DNA of 64,000 nucleotides, from contig CAWDEC010000008.1 in assembly GCA_963801255.1 (NCBI GenBank), forward strand, positions 310,001 to 374,000, given 5' to 3'. This stretch comes from JAICXG01 sp963801255. Its GTDB lineage: Bacteria; Verrucomicrobiota; Verrucomicrobiia; Chthoniobacterales; UBA10450. This document shows positions 8,662 to 17,250 of the stretch, piece after piece. The notes beneath the pieces were generated by a model. That model had not been told where the DNA came from and ran no database searches. It saw nothing but the letters and a program-made list of their open reading frames with translations. The position numbers and the translations under genes are program-made. Each line of letters begins with the position of its first letter. Within the stretch, counting starts at the first letter, position 1.

Positions 8662-9045
8662 ATGATTACTTCAATTCACACCTTGATTTACTCCGATGAC
8701 GCCCAGGCGACGCGGGCGTTTCTGCGCGACGTGCTCGGCTGGAAGTATGTGGCCGAAGATTGGGATAACGACTGGCTCATCTTCAAATCGGGACCGAGCG
8801 AGATGGGTGTCCATCCAACACATAGCGAATGGGAAGGCAAGACTTATGACCACCCACGGCAACACTCGATCGCGATCATGTGCGATGACATCGACGCGAC
8901 GGTCGAGGAGTTGCGGACGAAAGGAGCACAGTTCCGCAGCCCGATCGAGGAACGCGAGTACGGTCGGATTATCATGATGATCGTGCCCGGCGCGGATGAC
9001 ATACAGCTTTACCAGCCGACACATAAGCTGGCCTATGACCTTTAG
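8662..9045 (+). CDS. VOC (glyoxalase/bleomycin-resistance fold) family protein
   Basis: 127 residues beginning MITSIHTLIYSDD, preceded by GGAG at 8653-8656 with good spacing. This excludes the longer open frame that overlaps the upstream gene. Two babbab units are visible: residues about 3-60 (RAFLRDVLGWKYV...FKSGPSEMGVHP) and about 70-125 (SIAIMCDDIDATVEELRTKGAQF...IMMIVPGADDIQLYQP). Metal-ligand candidates are His6, the HP of MGVHP and a late Glu or Gln. Relatives include metal-dependent lyases and antibiotic-binding proteins, and the substrate cannot be read from sequence. It is co-directional with the CPBP gene and 11 nt downstream of it. Confidence 0.8.
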   Translation: MITSIHTLIYSDDAQATRAFLRDVLGWKYVAEDWDNDWLIFKSGPSEMGVHPTHSEWEGKTYDHPRQHSIAIMCDDIDATVEELRTKGAQFRSPIEEREYGRIIMMIVPGADDIQLYQPTHKLAYDL

Positions 9046-9110
9046 GCCGATTCATCCACCAGTGACGAATTCCTAATCCCGCTGAGGCGCAGCTTCCGTA
9101 GAAAAGTGAC

Positions 9111-9314
9111 TTACTCGCGCAGCTTTTCGCCTTCGCCTTTCGACGGATTGAGCCTTACGTCCTCGTTTAAGCCAAGTTTCTGTTGCTCGTCGGGTGAAGA
9201 GCCTTGCTGCGGATGACCAGTGCTGCATGCGCCCGTCGCGCCATCCGCTAATGATGAGAACTCGAAAAGGCGCTGGCTTGTCGGCAGATTGCCGTTGTTG
9301 TCGTTAGGCTTCAT
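9111..9314 (-). CDS. Small hydrophilic protein, uncertain
   Basis: 67 codons from an ATG at 9314. The protein is rich in Asn, Ser, Gly, Gln and Glu, has no hydrophobic segment, and contains a single Cys. It lies convergent to the glyoxalase-fold gene and divergent from the glycosyltransferase at 9360, so it fills an otherwise empty 300-bp interval. I do not recognise it and see no convincing ribosome-binding site. It may be a chance frame. Confidence 0.25.
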   Translation of the reverse strand: MKPNDNNGNLPTSQRLFEFSSLADGATGACSTGHPQQGSSPDEQQKLGLNEDVRLNPSKGEGEKLRE

Positions 9315-9327
9315 CGCGCGGTAGAAT
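9298..9327 (+). promoter_or_regulatory. Putative sigma-70-type promoter for the glycosyltransferase
   Basis: TTGTCG (9298-9303), an 18-nt spacer and TAGAAT (9322-9327), 32 bp upstream of the ATG at 9360. The 9-mer TCGTTAGGC (9301-9309) overlaps the -35 element. Assigned by match to consensus only. Confidence 0.35.
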
Positions 9328-9359
9328 CGAAGGAGACAGCTTCCCCGGCGATTATTCCC

Positions 9360-10076
9360 ATGCAATCGACAATTCCTCGCGCTCCTTTCTGCTCCATCGT
9401 CGTGCCGGTGCTAAACGAAGCGAAATGGATTGACGGATTTCTGCGACATCTGCGCTTCATTGCTCCGCAGGCGGAGACGGTGGTCGTCGACGGCGGCAGT
9501 TGCGATGGCACCAAGTCGATCGCCGAAGCACTCGCCGACGTCGTGCTCTCAGCTCCGAAAGGTCGCGCGGCGCAGATGAACGCTGGCGCGCAAGTAGCGC
9601 GTGGGGCAGTCCTTTGGTTTCTTCACGTCGATCTGCAAGTGCCGCCCCGCGCTCTCGAACTGATGAGAGAGGCGCTCACCGATCGGCGCGTCGTGGGCGG
9701 ATGTTTCCGGCTCCGTTTCCCAAGTGACGCATGGATTTACCGCATCAGTGATTCGTTAGGTAACCTCGGTGTCGAAGTCTTTGGGTTCGCTCTTGGAGAT
9801 CACGGCATTTTCTGCCGCCGCACCAGTTATGAGCAGGTCGGTGGTTATCCTTTGCTTCCCATTCTCGAAGATGCCGAAATTTATCGACGGCTGCACAGGA
9901 TAGGACGCATGACGCAGTTACCCGCTGAGATAGTAAGCAGCCCAAGGGCCTATGAAGCATGTGGGCCTTACCGAACCACCGCGGTCTACTTTCTTATCCT
10001 GGTGCTCTACGTGCTTCGTGCCCCTATCCCCTGGCTCAACCAAATCTATCGGCGCTTACGTCACGACTTACGGTAG
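9360..10076 (+). CDS. Family 2 glycosyltransferase (TIGR04283-like)
   Basis: 238 residues, with SIVVPVLNEAKWI (about 12-24), VVVDGGSCDGT (about 41-51), LSAPKGRAAQMNAGAQVARG, FLHVDLQVP (about 91-99, with HVD in place of DxD), GDHGIFCRR, and GYPLLPILEDAEIYRRLHRIGRMTQLP. A hydrophobic stretch near the C-terminus (YFLILVLYVL) suggests membrane attachment. The motif set matches the TIGR04283 glycosyltransferase-2 subfamily, often found beside radical-SAM or selenodomain genes. No such partner is present here. It probably transfers a sugar to a lipid or small-molecule acceptor; the acceptor is unknown. Confidence 0.85.
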   Translation: MQSTIPRAPFCSIVVPVLNEAKWIDGFLRHLRFIAPQAETVVVDGGSCDGTKSIAEALADVVLSAPKGRAAQMNAGAQVARGAVLWFLHVDLQVPPRALELMREALTDRRVVGGCFRLRFPSDAWIYRISDSLGNLGVEVFGFALGDHGIFCRRTSYEQVGGYPLLPILEDAEIYRRLHRIGRMTQLPAEIVSSPRAYEACGPYRTTAVYFLILVLYVLRAPIPWLNQIYRRLRHDLR

Positions 10077-10190
10077 CATCGGACGCGGCGGGACGCGGGT
10101 AGCGTTCCGTCGGGTGGGTCGAGAAACAACTAATGAGAATTGCTGTAAGTGGCGTCGTATCAGGTTTCGGTCAGGGAAACGCGGTCTACG

Positions 10191-10640
10191 TCATCGATCT
10201 GCCTGAAGGATCTTTTTCAGGGATGAACCGTCGTCGTAGCGGATGTCGCTGATTCTCCACCCGGTGTTGGTGTGCGTGAGGACGTAAACAATCCGGGTGG
10301 GTTTACCAATGTTTTTGAAGCGGACGGAAACGTGTGTTTCTCCCTTGGCCGTTTCGGGTGGTGAGATGGAGAAGTTGGAGATCTGCATGTCCTGCGCGTT
10401 GTAAAGCGGATCGCCATCGAGCCGGCCGACCTCGCCCTTCGCTTCGCGCTGGTCTCTCAGGTAAAGCTTGAGCAGCGGCGGGTCGAAGTAGCGACCCAGT
10501 GATTGCGTTTCCACGAGCGGATCGTGGCTTGAGCGGTGCGCCTGGTAGAACTGGGCGACAAGGTCTTTCGGCGTTGGGTCCGTCGCGGCCGCGATCGCGG
10601 TCGTGAGAACTGTAGCGAGTAACAAAAGTAACGAGCGCAT
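10191..10640 (-). CDS. Secreted DUF3828-like protein
   Basis: 149 residues with a clear signal peptide (MRSLLLLLATVLTTAIAAA). It is followed by TPKDLVAQFYQAH near the N-terminus, a central YNAQDMQISNFSISPPETAKGETHVSVRF segment and a C-terminal YVLTHTNTGWRISDIRYDDGSSLKKILQ. The pattern 'V..FY..h', then strand, then 'W.I.DI.Y..g.SL...L' is that of DUF3828 periplasmic proteins, which have an NTF2-like alpha+beta fold. Function unknown. The ATG at 10640 is chosen because it places the signal peptide at the very N-terminus. The small gene at 10649-10801 ends 8 nt before it on the same strand. Confidence 0.75.
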   Translation of the reverse strand: MRSLLLLLATVLTTAIAAATDPTPKDLVAQFYQAHRSSHDPLVETQSLGRYFDPPLLKLYLRDQREAKGEVGRLDGDPLYNAQDMQISNFSISPPETAKGETHVSVRFKNIGKPTRIVYVLTHTNTGWRISDIRYDDGSSLKKILQADR

Positions 10641-10648
10641 GAACGTTA

Positions 10649-10801
10649 TTACTCTGGATATATCCAAACCGCCAGCCGGTTCGCCCTTTCGTAATGTCGT
10701 GAGTGTTTGGAGAACTTATTCGCTGCGTCGATGATGAAGATGTTTCCCGCGGCCGTTGCCGCGCAGAGCGAAAGAATTAAAAAACTAAGTTCGGGTTTCA
10801 T
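10649..10801 (-). CDS. Small single-span membrane protein, uncertain
   Basis: 50 residues from the ATG at 10801: MKPE, then a ~20-residue hydrophobic segment (LSFLILSLCAATAAGNIFII), then a basic tail. The stop lies 8 nt upstream of the DUF3828-like gene, which suggests coupled expression. It is too short to assign. The hydrophobic helix plus operon-like spacing is the only support. Confidence 0.35.
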   Translation of the reverse strand: MKPELSFLILSLCAATAAGNIFIIDAANKFSKHSRHYERANRLAVWIYPE

Positions 10802-11088
10802 CGTTATGATCGAAGAGTAGCAGTGATCCGAGAATGCAGAGAGGAGATGGATCCCGCTCATGTGTGGCCCCGGCCGCGGAACTGCGCCCCCTTCACCCGC
10901 AAGTCTCCACTGTCGCAATCTTCGACCACGTACTTGCAGCGGGGCACGTCGCGCAGAAACCTCCGCGTCGCCGACGTCAATTCTTCCACATCGCGCTAAA
11001 TGGATAAATGAATATGCTTGGAGGCCAATGCTGAGTTGTTCGCGAGTAGCTTTCTTGTTATCAGGTCGCCCGCCGGGTTAGAGTTGTT

Positions 11089-12144
11089 GTGGATAATCTT
11101 TCTGTCTTTTTTCTTGCTGAAGGCGAGCAAACCGCCGAGTCGGTCATGACTCGACTAACGTCCTTTATTAAAGGCGCCGATCAGAGCCTTGATTTTGCCG
11201 TTTATGACATGCGTTTCACCAACGTGCTCCGGGACCAGTTGGCGACCGCTTTGCGCGAACGCGCCAGGGCCGGGGTAAAGATCCGTTTTTGTTTCGATGG
11301 CGATAAACCGCCCGAGCCGAATGTCGCGGCCGGTCAGGACCCGGCGCCCTCGGGAACAAGCGCGTTCATTGAGTCGTTAGGCTATCCCTGGCGTCGTATT
11401 GCCGGTCGAAAACTGATGCATAACAAGTTCATTGTGCGTGACGGGCAATCGATTTGGACAGGCTCGACTAACCTGACCGATGACGCGTTTACCCTCATGG
11501 AAAACAATGTCCTTGCGGTCGATTCGCCGGCGCTTGCTGGATACTATTTGCAGGATTTTGAGCAGCTTTGGGAAAAAGAGAACTTTGAAGACACTGGCCG
11601 GATCATGACCCAAGCTGCGGAGCTGACTTATTTGAATCACCCAGTGAAAGCCCGAGTCATGTTCTCACCTGGCTGGGGCTTGGAGATTGACACGGAGATT
11701 GCGCGCTTAGTGCGAGCGGCTCGACGGCGTGTACGTATCTGCAGTCTGTTGATTAACTCGGGCACACTGATCGGCGAGCTCGGTCGTTTGGTTCGTGCAC
11801 GTCGGGTAGCTGTCGACGGCATCTATGATCGGACCCAGATGAGTGATGTTTATCGCCAATGGGAAGAGGTCCCATCAAACCGATGGAAAATCGGGGCACT
11901 CCAGGAACTCGTCGCGCGGGCCGGCCTGGTGGGAAAAGATTCCACCCCCTACACGCCGACCAGTCGCCATGACTTCATGCACAACAAAGTTTTGGTCATT
12001 GATGATACTGTTGTCGCCGGGTCTTATAACTTTTCGCGCAGCGCTCAATTCAACGCCGAAAACATTCTCTTCCTCGAGAGCCCGGCGCTGGCCGAGACCT
12101 TTAGTACTTACATCGATCACTTGAAGACGAAATACGGTGGATGA
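11089..12144 (+). CDS. Phospholipase D-like protein with two HKD motifs
   Basis: 351 residues. Two HxKx4D motifs are complete: HNKFIVRD followed by GSTN (about 105-125), and HNKVLVIDD followed by GSYNFS (about 303-325). Each sits after a hydrophobic strand as in the PLD superfamily, so one chain could form the full bilobal active site. No signal peptide is visible, so a cytoplasmic protein is predicted. Family members cleave or transfer phosphodiesters in phospholipids or nucleic acids, and this architecture also includes nuclease-like members. Translation starts at GTG (11089), with no in-frame ATG upstream within the frame. There is no operon partner. Confidence 0.8.
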   Translation: MDNLSVFFLAEGEQTAESVMTRLTSFIKGADQSLDFAVYDMRFTNVLRDQLATALRERARAGVKIRFCFDGDKPPEPNVAAGQDPAPSGTSAFIESLGYPWRRIAGRKLMHNKFIVRDGQSIWTGSTNLTDDAFTLMENNVLAVDSPALAGYYLQDFEQLWEKENFEDTGRIMTQAAELTYLNHPVKARVMFSPGWGLEIDTEIARLVRAARRRVRICSLLINSGTLIGELGRLVRARRVAVDGIYDRTQMSDVYRQWEEVPSNRWKIGALQELVARAGLVGKDSTPYTPTSRHDFMHNKVLVIDDTVVAGSYNFSRSAQFNAENILFLESPALAETFSTYIDHLKTKYGG

Positions 12145-12559
12145 GAATTAGACCGGACTTTATTTCGAGTCCCCAAGGCTATAGTTCAACGGTTGCTTAG
12201 ATAAGTAATCGTCAAGGGAACGTTGGAATCAACAAGTCTACGGCACCGTTCCCTACCATGAGGCCGATACACAATGGGGGAAATGATGGCTGGCGGTTTG
12301 ACGCCGCCATGGGTTACCGTTTCTAGACCTATCTACAGCTAAAGTGACAAGCCAGCCTGACTCATCACGACGAGGACATTCAGGAAAGGGAGCGCCACCT
12401 CGGTGCGCAGCTCACCCTAAAATTCTAAATCGTAAATACCAATGCCCCAGGCTGGTCTAGGTCCGGCGCCGAAACGTTTCGGCGCATGGAGTCAGTGAAC
12501 TTATTCCTCACTGGCATAATAGCCTTGACTTTCGCGGAGTATCCACCCTTAAGATCGGC
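12145..12559. other. Intergenic region with a 20-bp perfect palindrome
   Basis: 415 bp without a convincing coding frame. It holds a perfect palindrome GCGCCGAAAC|GTTTCGGCGC at 12466-12485, about 75 bp before the Kelch gene. A possible promoter also lies here (TTGACT at 12525-12530, 17-nt spacer, weak CTTAAG at 12548-12553). The palindrome could be an operator or the terminator of a transcript from upstream. Confidence 0.5.
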
Positions 12560-13699
12560 ATGAATATGAGAGCCAATAACTTTAATTCCTTGGTGCCTCG
12601 TTGCTTGCTTGCGTTGGCTTACGCGGCCGCGGTCGCGGGAATTCTCGCCTCCTCACCTGCATACGCAGGACAAAATGGCGACGCGGCTGGCCGCACCCCG
12701 TGGACGCTCACCGGAGGATTGTTGCATGCGCGCGAATCCTTCCAGGCTACGACGCTCCTCGATGGGCGTGTGGTCGCGGAGGGCGGTGATGACGGCGGGA
12801 CTATGTTGAGTAGCAGCGTGATCTTTGATCCGATTAGCAAAACCTGGGCGAACAGCGGCAATCTGAATGCAGCTCGCTCCTTACACAGCGCGACCCTGCT
12901 CGCTGATGGCCGCGTCTTGACCGCCGGTGGAGAGGGCGTCAGCAACACAGCCATCGCTTCGGCGGAACTCTACGACCCGGCTAGCGGAACGTGGACGAAG
13001 ACGGGTGATATGATTGAGGCTCGTCAAGGGCACGGCGCCACCGCGTTACAGGACGGCAGGGTGCTGGTTGTGGGCGGATCGGGACTTCATGGCGACCTCG
13101 GCACCGCCGAAATTTACGATCCTGCTACTGGCAACTGGGCGTCGACCGGTGACCTCGACATGCAGGTAGTAGGTGCGACCATCACTCTCCTAACAAATGG
13201 TAACGTTCTTATCGCAGGAGGTTTCAAACCTCATACGACTACCGCGGTGGCGGAGCTTTATGACCCTGTGACGGGCGCATGGCAACCTACCGGCAGTATG
13301 AACTTTGCCCGGTCCGAAGCCACCGCGACCCTGCTCGAGAATGGGCAGGTGTTGGTTGCGGGCGGCGGACCTATCAACGCTGAGCTTTATGATCCGGTTA
13401 CGGGTACTTGGACCATTACCGGCAAGCTTAGTTATTCCCGAGCCAATCACACCGCCACGCGTCTGTTGGATGGTTCCGTTATCGTTACCGGAGGTCTTGG
13501 CATCAACGATGCGATCCAGAGTGTAGAAGTCTACAATCCTGCGACTGGGAAATGGCGCCTCGATGGCTCCTTGAACGCGCCGGTATACCGACATGCAGCG
13601 GCCCTGCTGCAGGACGGCGAAGTTGTTGTAGCGGGCGGCTATTATCACAATGGGATTCGCGGTCGCATGGTTGCAATTTCCCAAATCGGGCCTCCTTAG
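12560..13699 (+). CDS. Secreted Kelch-repeat beta-propeller protein
   Basis: 379 residues. The signal peptide (CLLALAYAAAVAGILASSPAYAG) is cleaved near residue 37. It is followed by about six repeats of ~48 residues with the pattern GxLxxAR-x-xHxATLLxDGRVLxxGGxxxxxxxxxAExYDPxTGxWxxTG, the Kelch signature (paired Gly, Tyr and Trp). It should form a complete six-bladed propeller in the periplasm or outside the cell. Such proteins bind ligands or glycans or have galactose-oxidase-like folds, but the copper ligands of galactose oxidase are not apparent. Start ATG at 12560 (MNMRANN). Confidence 0.85.
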   Translation: MNMRANNFNSLVPRCLLALAYAAAVAGILASSPAYAGQNGDAAGRTPWTLTGGLLHARESFQATTLLDGRVVAEGGDDGGTMLSSSVIFDPISKTWANSGNLNAARSLHSATLLADGRVLTAGGEGVSNTAIASAELYDPASGTWTKTGDMIEARQGHGATALQDGRVLVVGGSGLHGDLGTAEIYDPATGNWASTGDLDMQVVGATITLLTNGNVLIAGGFKPHTTTAVAELYDPVTGAWQPTGSMNFARSEATATLLENGQVLVAGGGPINAELYDPVTGTWTITGKLSYSRANHTATRLLDGSVIVTGGLGINDAIQSVEVYNPATGKWRLDGSLNAPVYRHAAALLQDGEVVVAGGYYHNGIRGRMVAISQIGPP

Positions 13700-13791
13700 G
13701 CATCGCCAACGTAAGCGCGGCGTATTTGTTGCCTTGGCAGATATAGTTATCGGCAGCCGACTTGCCCGGACATAGCCCCGCGCCTTCCTAC

Positions 13792-14655
13792 TCACTCTTC
13801 CGACCTGGACTTTACCTGAACGATAAATCCGTGATCGCCGCCACGGATAAAACGCCCACAAATCAGTCCCTGGTTGTTGATACCGGTGAAAGTGGTGCTG
13901 GTTGCGTTGGGATAATCATAGACCGTAGCCTCACCTGATGGCGCGAAGTAAACACCATGAGCTGCCCCCTCCACCATTTCCCCGACCATCGCTCCACTGT
14001 CATTAATTCCATTGAGCATGGTGTCCGATGCGCCCGGCACAATGATGGGGTAAGTCAGGGTGCCATCGGCGTCTCGTAGGAAACCTGCCTGGAAGGTCGC
14101 TGATGCAGCGTACCAGCCTACGCATTGATCGAGGTTGTTAATGTCGTGCGCTTCGCCATAGGACGAACGCGGAACCTGAAATAACGTCGTTGTCCCGCCA
14201 ATGTTCACGAAGCTCGAATCGGGGCCGGAGGTATATCCGCAGAAATCGCCAGTGTCATTCAATCCGAGCACGGTGGTTGAGTGTGTGCCTGCCGTCAGGT
14301 CTGTGAATAGTCCGCCCGAGAGCAAGAAACTTCCGGAGCTATAAAAGCCGCAAAACATCTTTCGATTATTCATTCCGGTGATCTCGGTAAATTTCACCGG
14401 ATCGCTAGGATCGATGATCGGTCCGCTAAAATGCCCGTTACTTAGGCGCACGAAACCGTGCTCAATCCCCGAGTCATTATTGTAAATACCTGCGACGTCG
14501 CCATGATCGTCGATCCCGGAAGCGGAGGTGAAAACAGCGCCGGGATAATCGATCACAGCTATTATTTCGAAGGTAACCGATGAGGCGGCGAACAAAGGCA
14601 GAGTCGAAAAGGCAAAGAGAAGCGGGACAATAATGGAGCTGTTCCTTATTCTCAT
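13792..14655 (-). CDS. Secreted HAF-type repeat protein
   Basis: 287 residues: signal peptide (IIVPLLFAFSTLPLFAAS), then repeats of about 40-45 residues. Each contains a G-[IL]-N-[DN]-x-G-x-x-x-G motif (GIDDHGDVAGIY, GMNNRKMFCGFY, GLNDTGDFCGYT, DINNLDQCVGWY, GINDSGAMVGEM, GINNQGLICGRF), with a HGF[VI]-like strand in several. This is the extracellular HAF repeat class, probably a beta-propeller, and its function is unknown. A second member of the same class lies at 27659-28666. It ends convergent to the Kelch gene with about 90 bp between them. Confidence 0.8.
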   Translation of the reverse strand: MRIRNSSIIVPLLFAFSTLPLFAASSVTFEIIAVIDYPGAVFTSASGIDDHGDVAGIYNNDSGIEHGFVRLSNGHFSGPIIDPSDPVKFTEITGMNNRKMFCGFYSSGSFLLSGGLFTDLTAGTHSTTVLGLNDTGDFCGYTSGPDSSFVNIGGTTTLFQVPRSSYGEAHDINNLDQCVGWYAASATFQAGFLRDADGTLTYPIIVPGASDTMLNGINDSGAMVGEMVEGAAHGVYFAPSGEATVYDYPNATSTTFTGINNQGLICGRFIRGGDHGFIVQVKSRSEE

Positions 14656-14838
14656 GCTTGCGAGGCTAGCGACGTCGAAGTTGAAAAGTCAATCCGATTC
14701 TGACGGTGACAACAAGGCGCTGCCGAACTGGGTTGTGCATCATTGGCTGGCAGGTTCGCCCTGAGCAGCGATCTATGCGATCCAACCCAGCAGTGCTAGT
14801 GACCTTAGCCGCGACTGGTGCCCTGACGTCGAGTGAAG

Positions 14839-16566
14839 CTAGTAACCTGCGGCCATGCCGTCCTTCCGGGATTCGCTGGCACCGAGATAGACACGCTGGC
14901 CCTGATGCATTTCTACCTTGATCGCCTGGTAGCCACCATAGCCGCCGACATCGTAGCGAACGTCGTGACCCCGTTTCATTAGCTCGCGCGCTGTTTCATA
15001 GGGAATGCCGCTTTCCAGTTCGACGTAGCCGCCCTTTTCCATTTTCTCGTCGGTAGGTTCGTTGTCGCCTTCATGTTGCCAGCGCGACGCGTCGCCCGCT
15101 TCCTGCACGTTCAAGCCAAAGTCAATCTGGTTGGTCAGCACCTGGACATGTCCCTGCGGTTGCATGCCGCCGCCCATGACTCCAAATGCTTCCCATGGCT
15201 TGCCATCTTTCATTACAAATCCAGGAATGATGGTGTGAAAGGGACGTTTGCCCGGAGCATAGACATTGGCATGCCCGGGTTGCATGGAGAATAGCTCGCC
15301 TCGGTCCTGAAACATGAATCCTAACCCAGGCACGACAATGCCGCTACCCATTCCGCGATAGTTGCTTTGAATAAGGGATACCATGTTGCCTTCGTCATCC
15401 GCCGTGCACATGTAGATGGTATCACCTTGTTCCAGGGCTGGGTTACCCGCTGCAACAGTCTTAGCCGCGTGCTTCGGATCGATCAATTTCCTTCTTTCGG
15501 CGGCGTAGGTTTTCGAGAGCAATCCTTTCAACGGAATCTTGGAAAAGGCAGGGTCGGCATAAAACTTCGCCCGATCGGCCCAGGCAATCTTTTTGGCTTC
15601 GATCAGGGTGTGCAAAGTGTCGGGCGAATTGCGTCCCATTGCCTTTAGGTCGAATCCTTCAAGGATGTTCAGGATTTGCAGGGTTGCGATTCCCTGACCG
15701 TTTGGCGGTAGCTCAAAGACGTCGTAGCCACGATAGTTAGTCGAAACGGGTTCGACCCAGGTGCTGGTATGTTGCTCCAAGTCCGCCTTCCTGATATAGC
15801 CACCGTTTGCCTCCATGAAGGCGTCGATCTTGTCTGCGATTTCTCCCTTATAAAATGCGTCCCGGCCTTTGTCCCCAATCAGACGCAACGTCTGTGCGAG
15901 AGACGGGTTCTTAAAAATGTCGCCGGCTGCTGGCGTGCCTCCTTTGCCATCCAGCGTATAGGTTTCCAAAAAGGCGCCAGGCAAGCCTTTATAAACATGG
16001 GGACCAAAAGACCAATAATAGGCAATCAGGTCACTCACCGGAAAACCTTCCTCGGCATACTTAATCGCCGGGGCGAGATCTTCGCTTAGCGACAGTTTGC
16101 CAAACTTCTTCTGCAGTTCCGCCCAGGCGTCGACACAACCTGGAACGCTGATCGGCAGCATGCCGGTGGGTGGAACGGTTTTGCGATTGAGTCTGGCTAA
16201 CTCATCCTTGAGGTGGTCATAACTCAGTCCGAGCGGTGAACGTCCGCTGCCATTGATGCCATAGAGTTTGTTTTCCTTGGCGTTGTAAACGATGGCGAAC
16301 AGATCGCCGCCAACGCCATTCGAGACCGGTTCCATCAGGCCGAGCGTGGCATTTGCCGCAATGGCGGCGTCGACCGCGCTTCCGCCACGTTTCAGGATAT
16401 CGACGCCAACCTGGGTGGCTAAGGGAACGCTGGTGCAAACCATTCCGTGCCGTGCTACCGCTGCCGAGCGCGTCGCGAAGTTCTTGCCGGTAATTCGATC
16501 GATCTGAGCCTGCGCCAGGTTTGCCATCAGAAGTCCCGTGGCGACGAGAAGAAAGCGGAAATGCAT
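14839..16566 (-). CDS. ggt: Gamma-glutamyltransferase (gamma-glutamyl transpeptidase)
   Basis: 575 residues from the ATG at 16566, which puts a signal peptide (MHFRFLLVATGLLMANLAQA) at the N-terminus. GGT landmarks appear in order: GMVCTSVPLATQVGVDILKRGGSAVDAAIAANATLGLMEPVSNGVGGD, GINGSGRSPLG, PGCVDAWAELQKKFGKLSL, then after the maturation site TIYMCTADDEGNMVSLIQSNYRGMGSGI. The Thr of GDTIYM is the expected autocleavage nucleophile, which generates the large and small subunits. Later landmarks are FGVMGGGMQPQGHVQVL and DASRWQHE. The enzyme hydrolyses or transfers gamma-glutamyl groups of glutathione and related peptides in the periplasm. It stands alone, without a glutathione synthesis gene nearby. 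Confidence 0.9.
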   Translation of the reverse strand: MHFRFLLVATGLLMANLAQAQIDRITGKNFATRSAAVARHGMVCTSVPLATQVGVDILKRGGSAVDAAIAANATLGLMEPVSNGVGGDLFAIVYNAKENKLYGINGSGRSPLGLSYDHLKDELARLNRKTVPPTGMLPISVPGCVDAWAELQKKFGKLSLSEDLAPAIKYAEEGFPVSDLIAYYWSFGPHVYKGLPGAFLETYTLDGKGGTPAAGDIFKNPSLAQTLRLIGDKGRDAFYKGEIADKIDAFMEANGGYIRKADLEQHTSTWVEPVSTNYRGYDVFELPPNGQGIATLQILNILEGFDLKAMGRNSPDTLHTLIEAKKIAWADRAKFYADPAFSKIPLKGLLSKTYAAERRKLIDPKHAAKTVAAGNPALEQGDTIYMCTADDEGNMVSLIQSNYRGMGSGIVVPGLGFMFQDRGELFSMQPGHANVYAPGKRPFHTIIPGFVMKDGKPWEAFGVMGGGMQPQGHVQVLTNQIDFGLNVQEAGDASRWQHEGDNEPTDEKMEKGGYVELESGIPYETARELMKRGHDVRYDVGGYGGYQAIKVEMHQGQRVYLGASESRKDGMAAGY

Positions 16567-16663
16567 TCGCAATAGTAGAAGCTGCGACTTGCAACGCAAG
16601 CTCACGGTCAGGCGTGTTCACGAGGTTCGGATTGAGTAATCGAAAGTGTGAAAGGGAACTTTT

Positions 16664-16690
16664 TTGACATAAAGGAGCGAGTGCTATTTT
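16664..16690 (+). promoter_or_regulatory. Putative promoter of the DUF485/acetate symporter pair
   Basis: Consensus TTGACA (16664-16669) with TATTTT (16685-16690) after a 15-nt spacer, 34 bp upstream of the ATG at 16724. The spacer is shorter than usual. Confidence 0.3.
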
Positions 16691-16723
16691 TCGTGTTGAC
16701 CTCGTCAACCCAATCCAACCATC

Positions 16724-17173
16724 ATGCCTCTGCCAGTTATGGAAATGCCTGACGACTCCAAGCCGCCACCTGATCCGACACCGATTGTCGGTTCGGCGAC
16801 GGACATTACTCCCGTCACCCATGCGGACCCGAAACCGGCCCATGAACGCACTGCGGCCGAAGAAGCCGGGCAGACTAACTGGGAAGCGATTGCCGCCAGC
16901 GCGGCATTCAAAGAGTTACTCAAAGCCAAGGCGCGTTTCATCATCCCAGCGATGTGCGTTTTCATCGTCTATTACTTTGCTCTGCCCGTGCTGGTTGGTT
17001 ACGCGCGCGACACGATGAGCAAACGCATCCTTGGTCCGGTCAACCTTGCTTATCTCTTTGCCCTTTCTCAGTTCTTCATGGCCTGGATCATTGCCGCGCT
17101 TTACGTGCGCGCGGCGAACCGTTTTGATCGTCAGGCAAGAGATATCGTTTCCAGTGACTCAGCACAGCGATGA
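16724..17173 (+). CDS. DUF485 inner-membrane protein (YjcH-like)
   Basis: 149 residues. The first ~50 are Pro/Asp-rich and probably disordered. After them come FKELLKAKARFIIPAMCVFIVYYFALPVLVGYA (about 63-97) and LAYLFALSQFFMAWIIAALYVRAANRFD (about 108-137), which are the two transmembrane helices and flanking motifs of DUF485. This family is regularly encoded directly before ActP-type acetate permeases, as here (77 bp to the next start). It probably supports or regulates the symporter. The long acidic-proline N-terminus is longer than in the E. coli YjcH type. No good Shine-Dalgarno sequence is seen. Confidence 0.85.
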   Translation: MPLPVMEMPDDSKPPPDPTPIVGSATDITPVTHADPKPAHERTAAEEAGQTNWEAIAASAAFKELLKAKARFIIPAMCVFIVYYFALPVLVGYARDTMSKRILGPVNLAYLFALSQFFMAWIIAALYVRAANRFDRQARDIVSSDSAQR

Positions 17174-17250
17174 CTCAAACCTGGTAGTAACAATGTGGCC
17201 AACTTCTGGCTTTATGGATTCTAATTCAATTTGTTGACTTTGACCTCGCT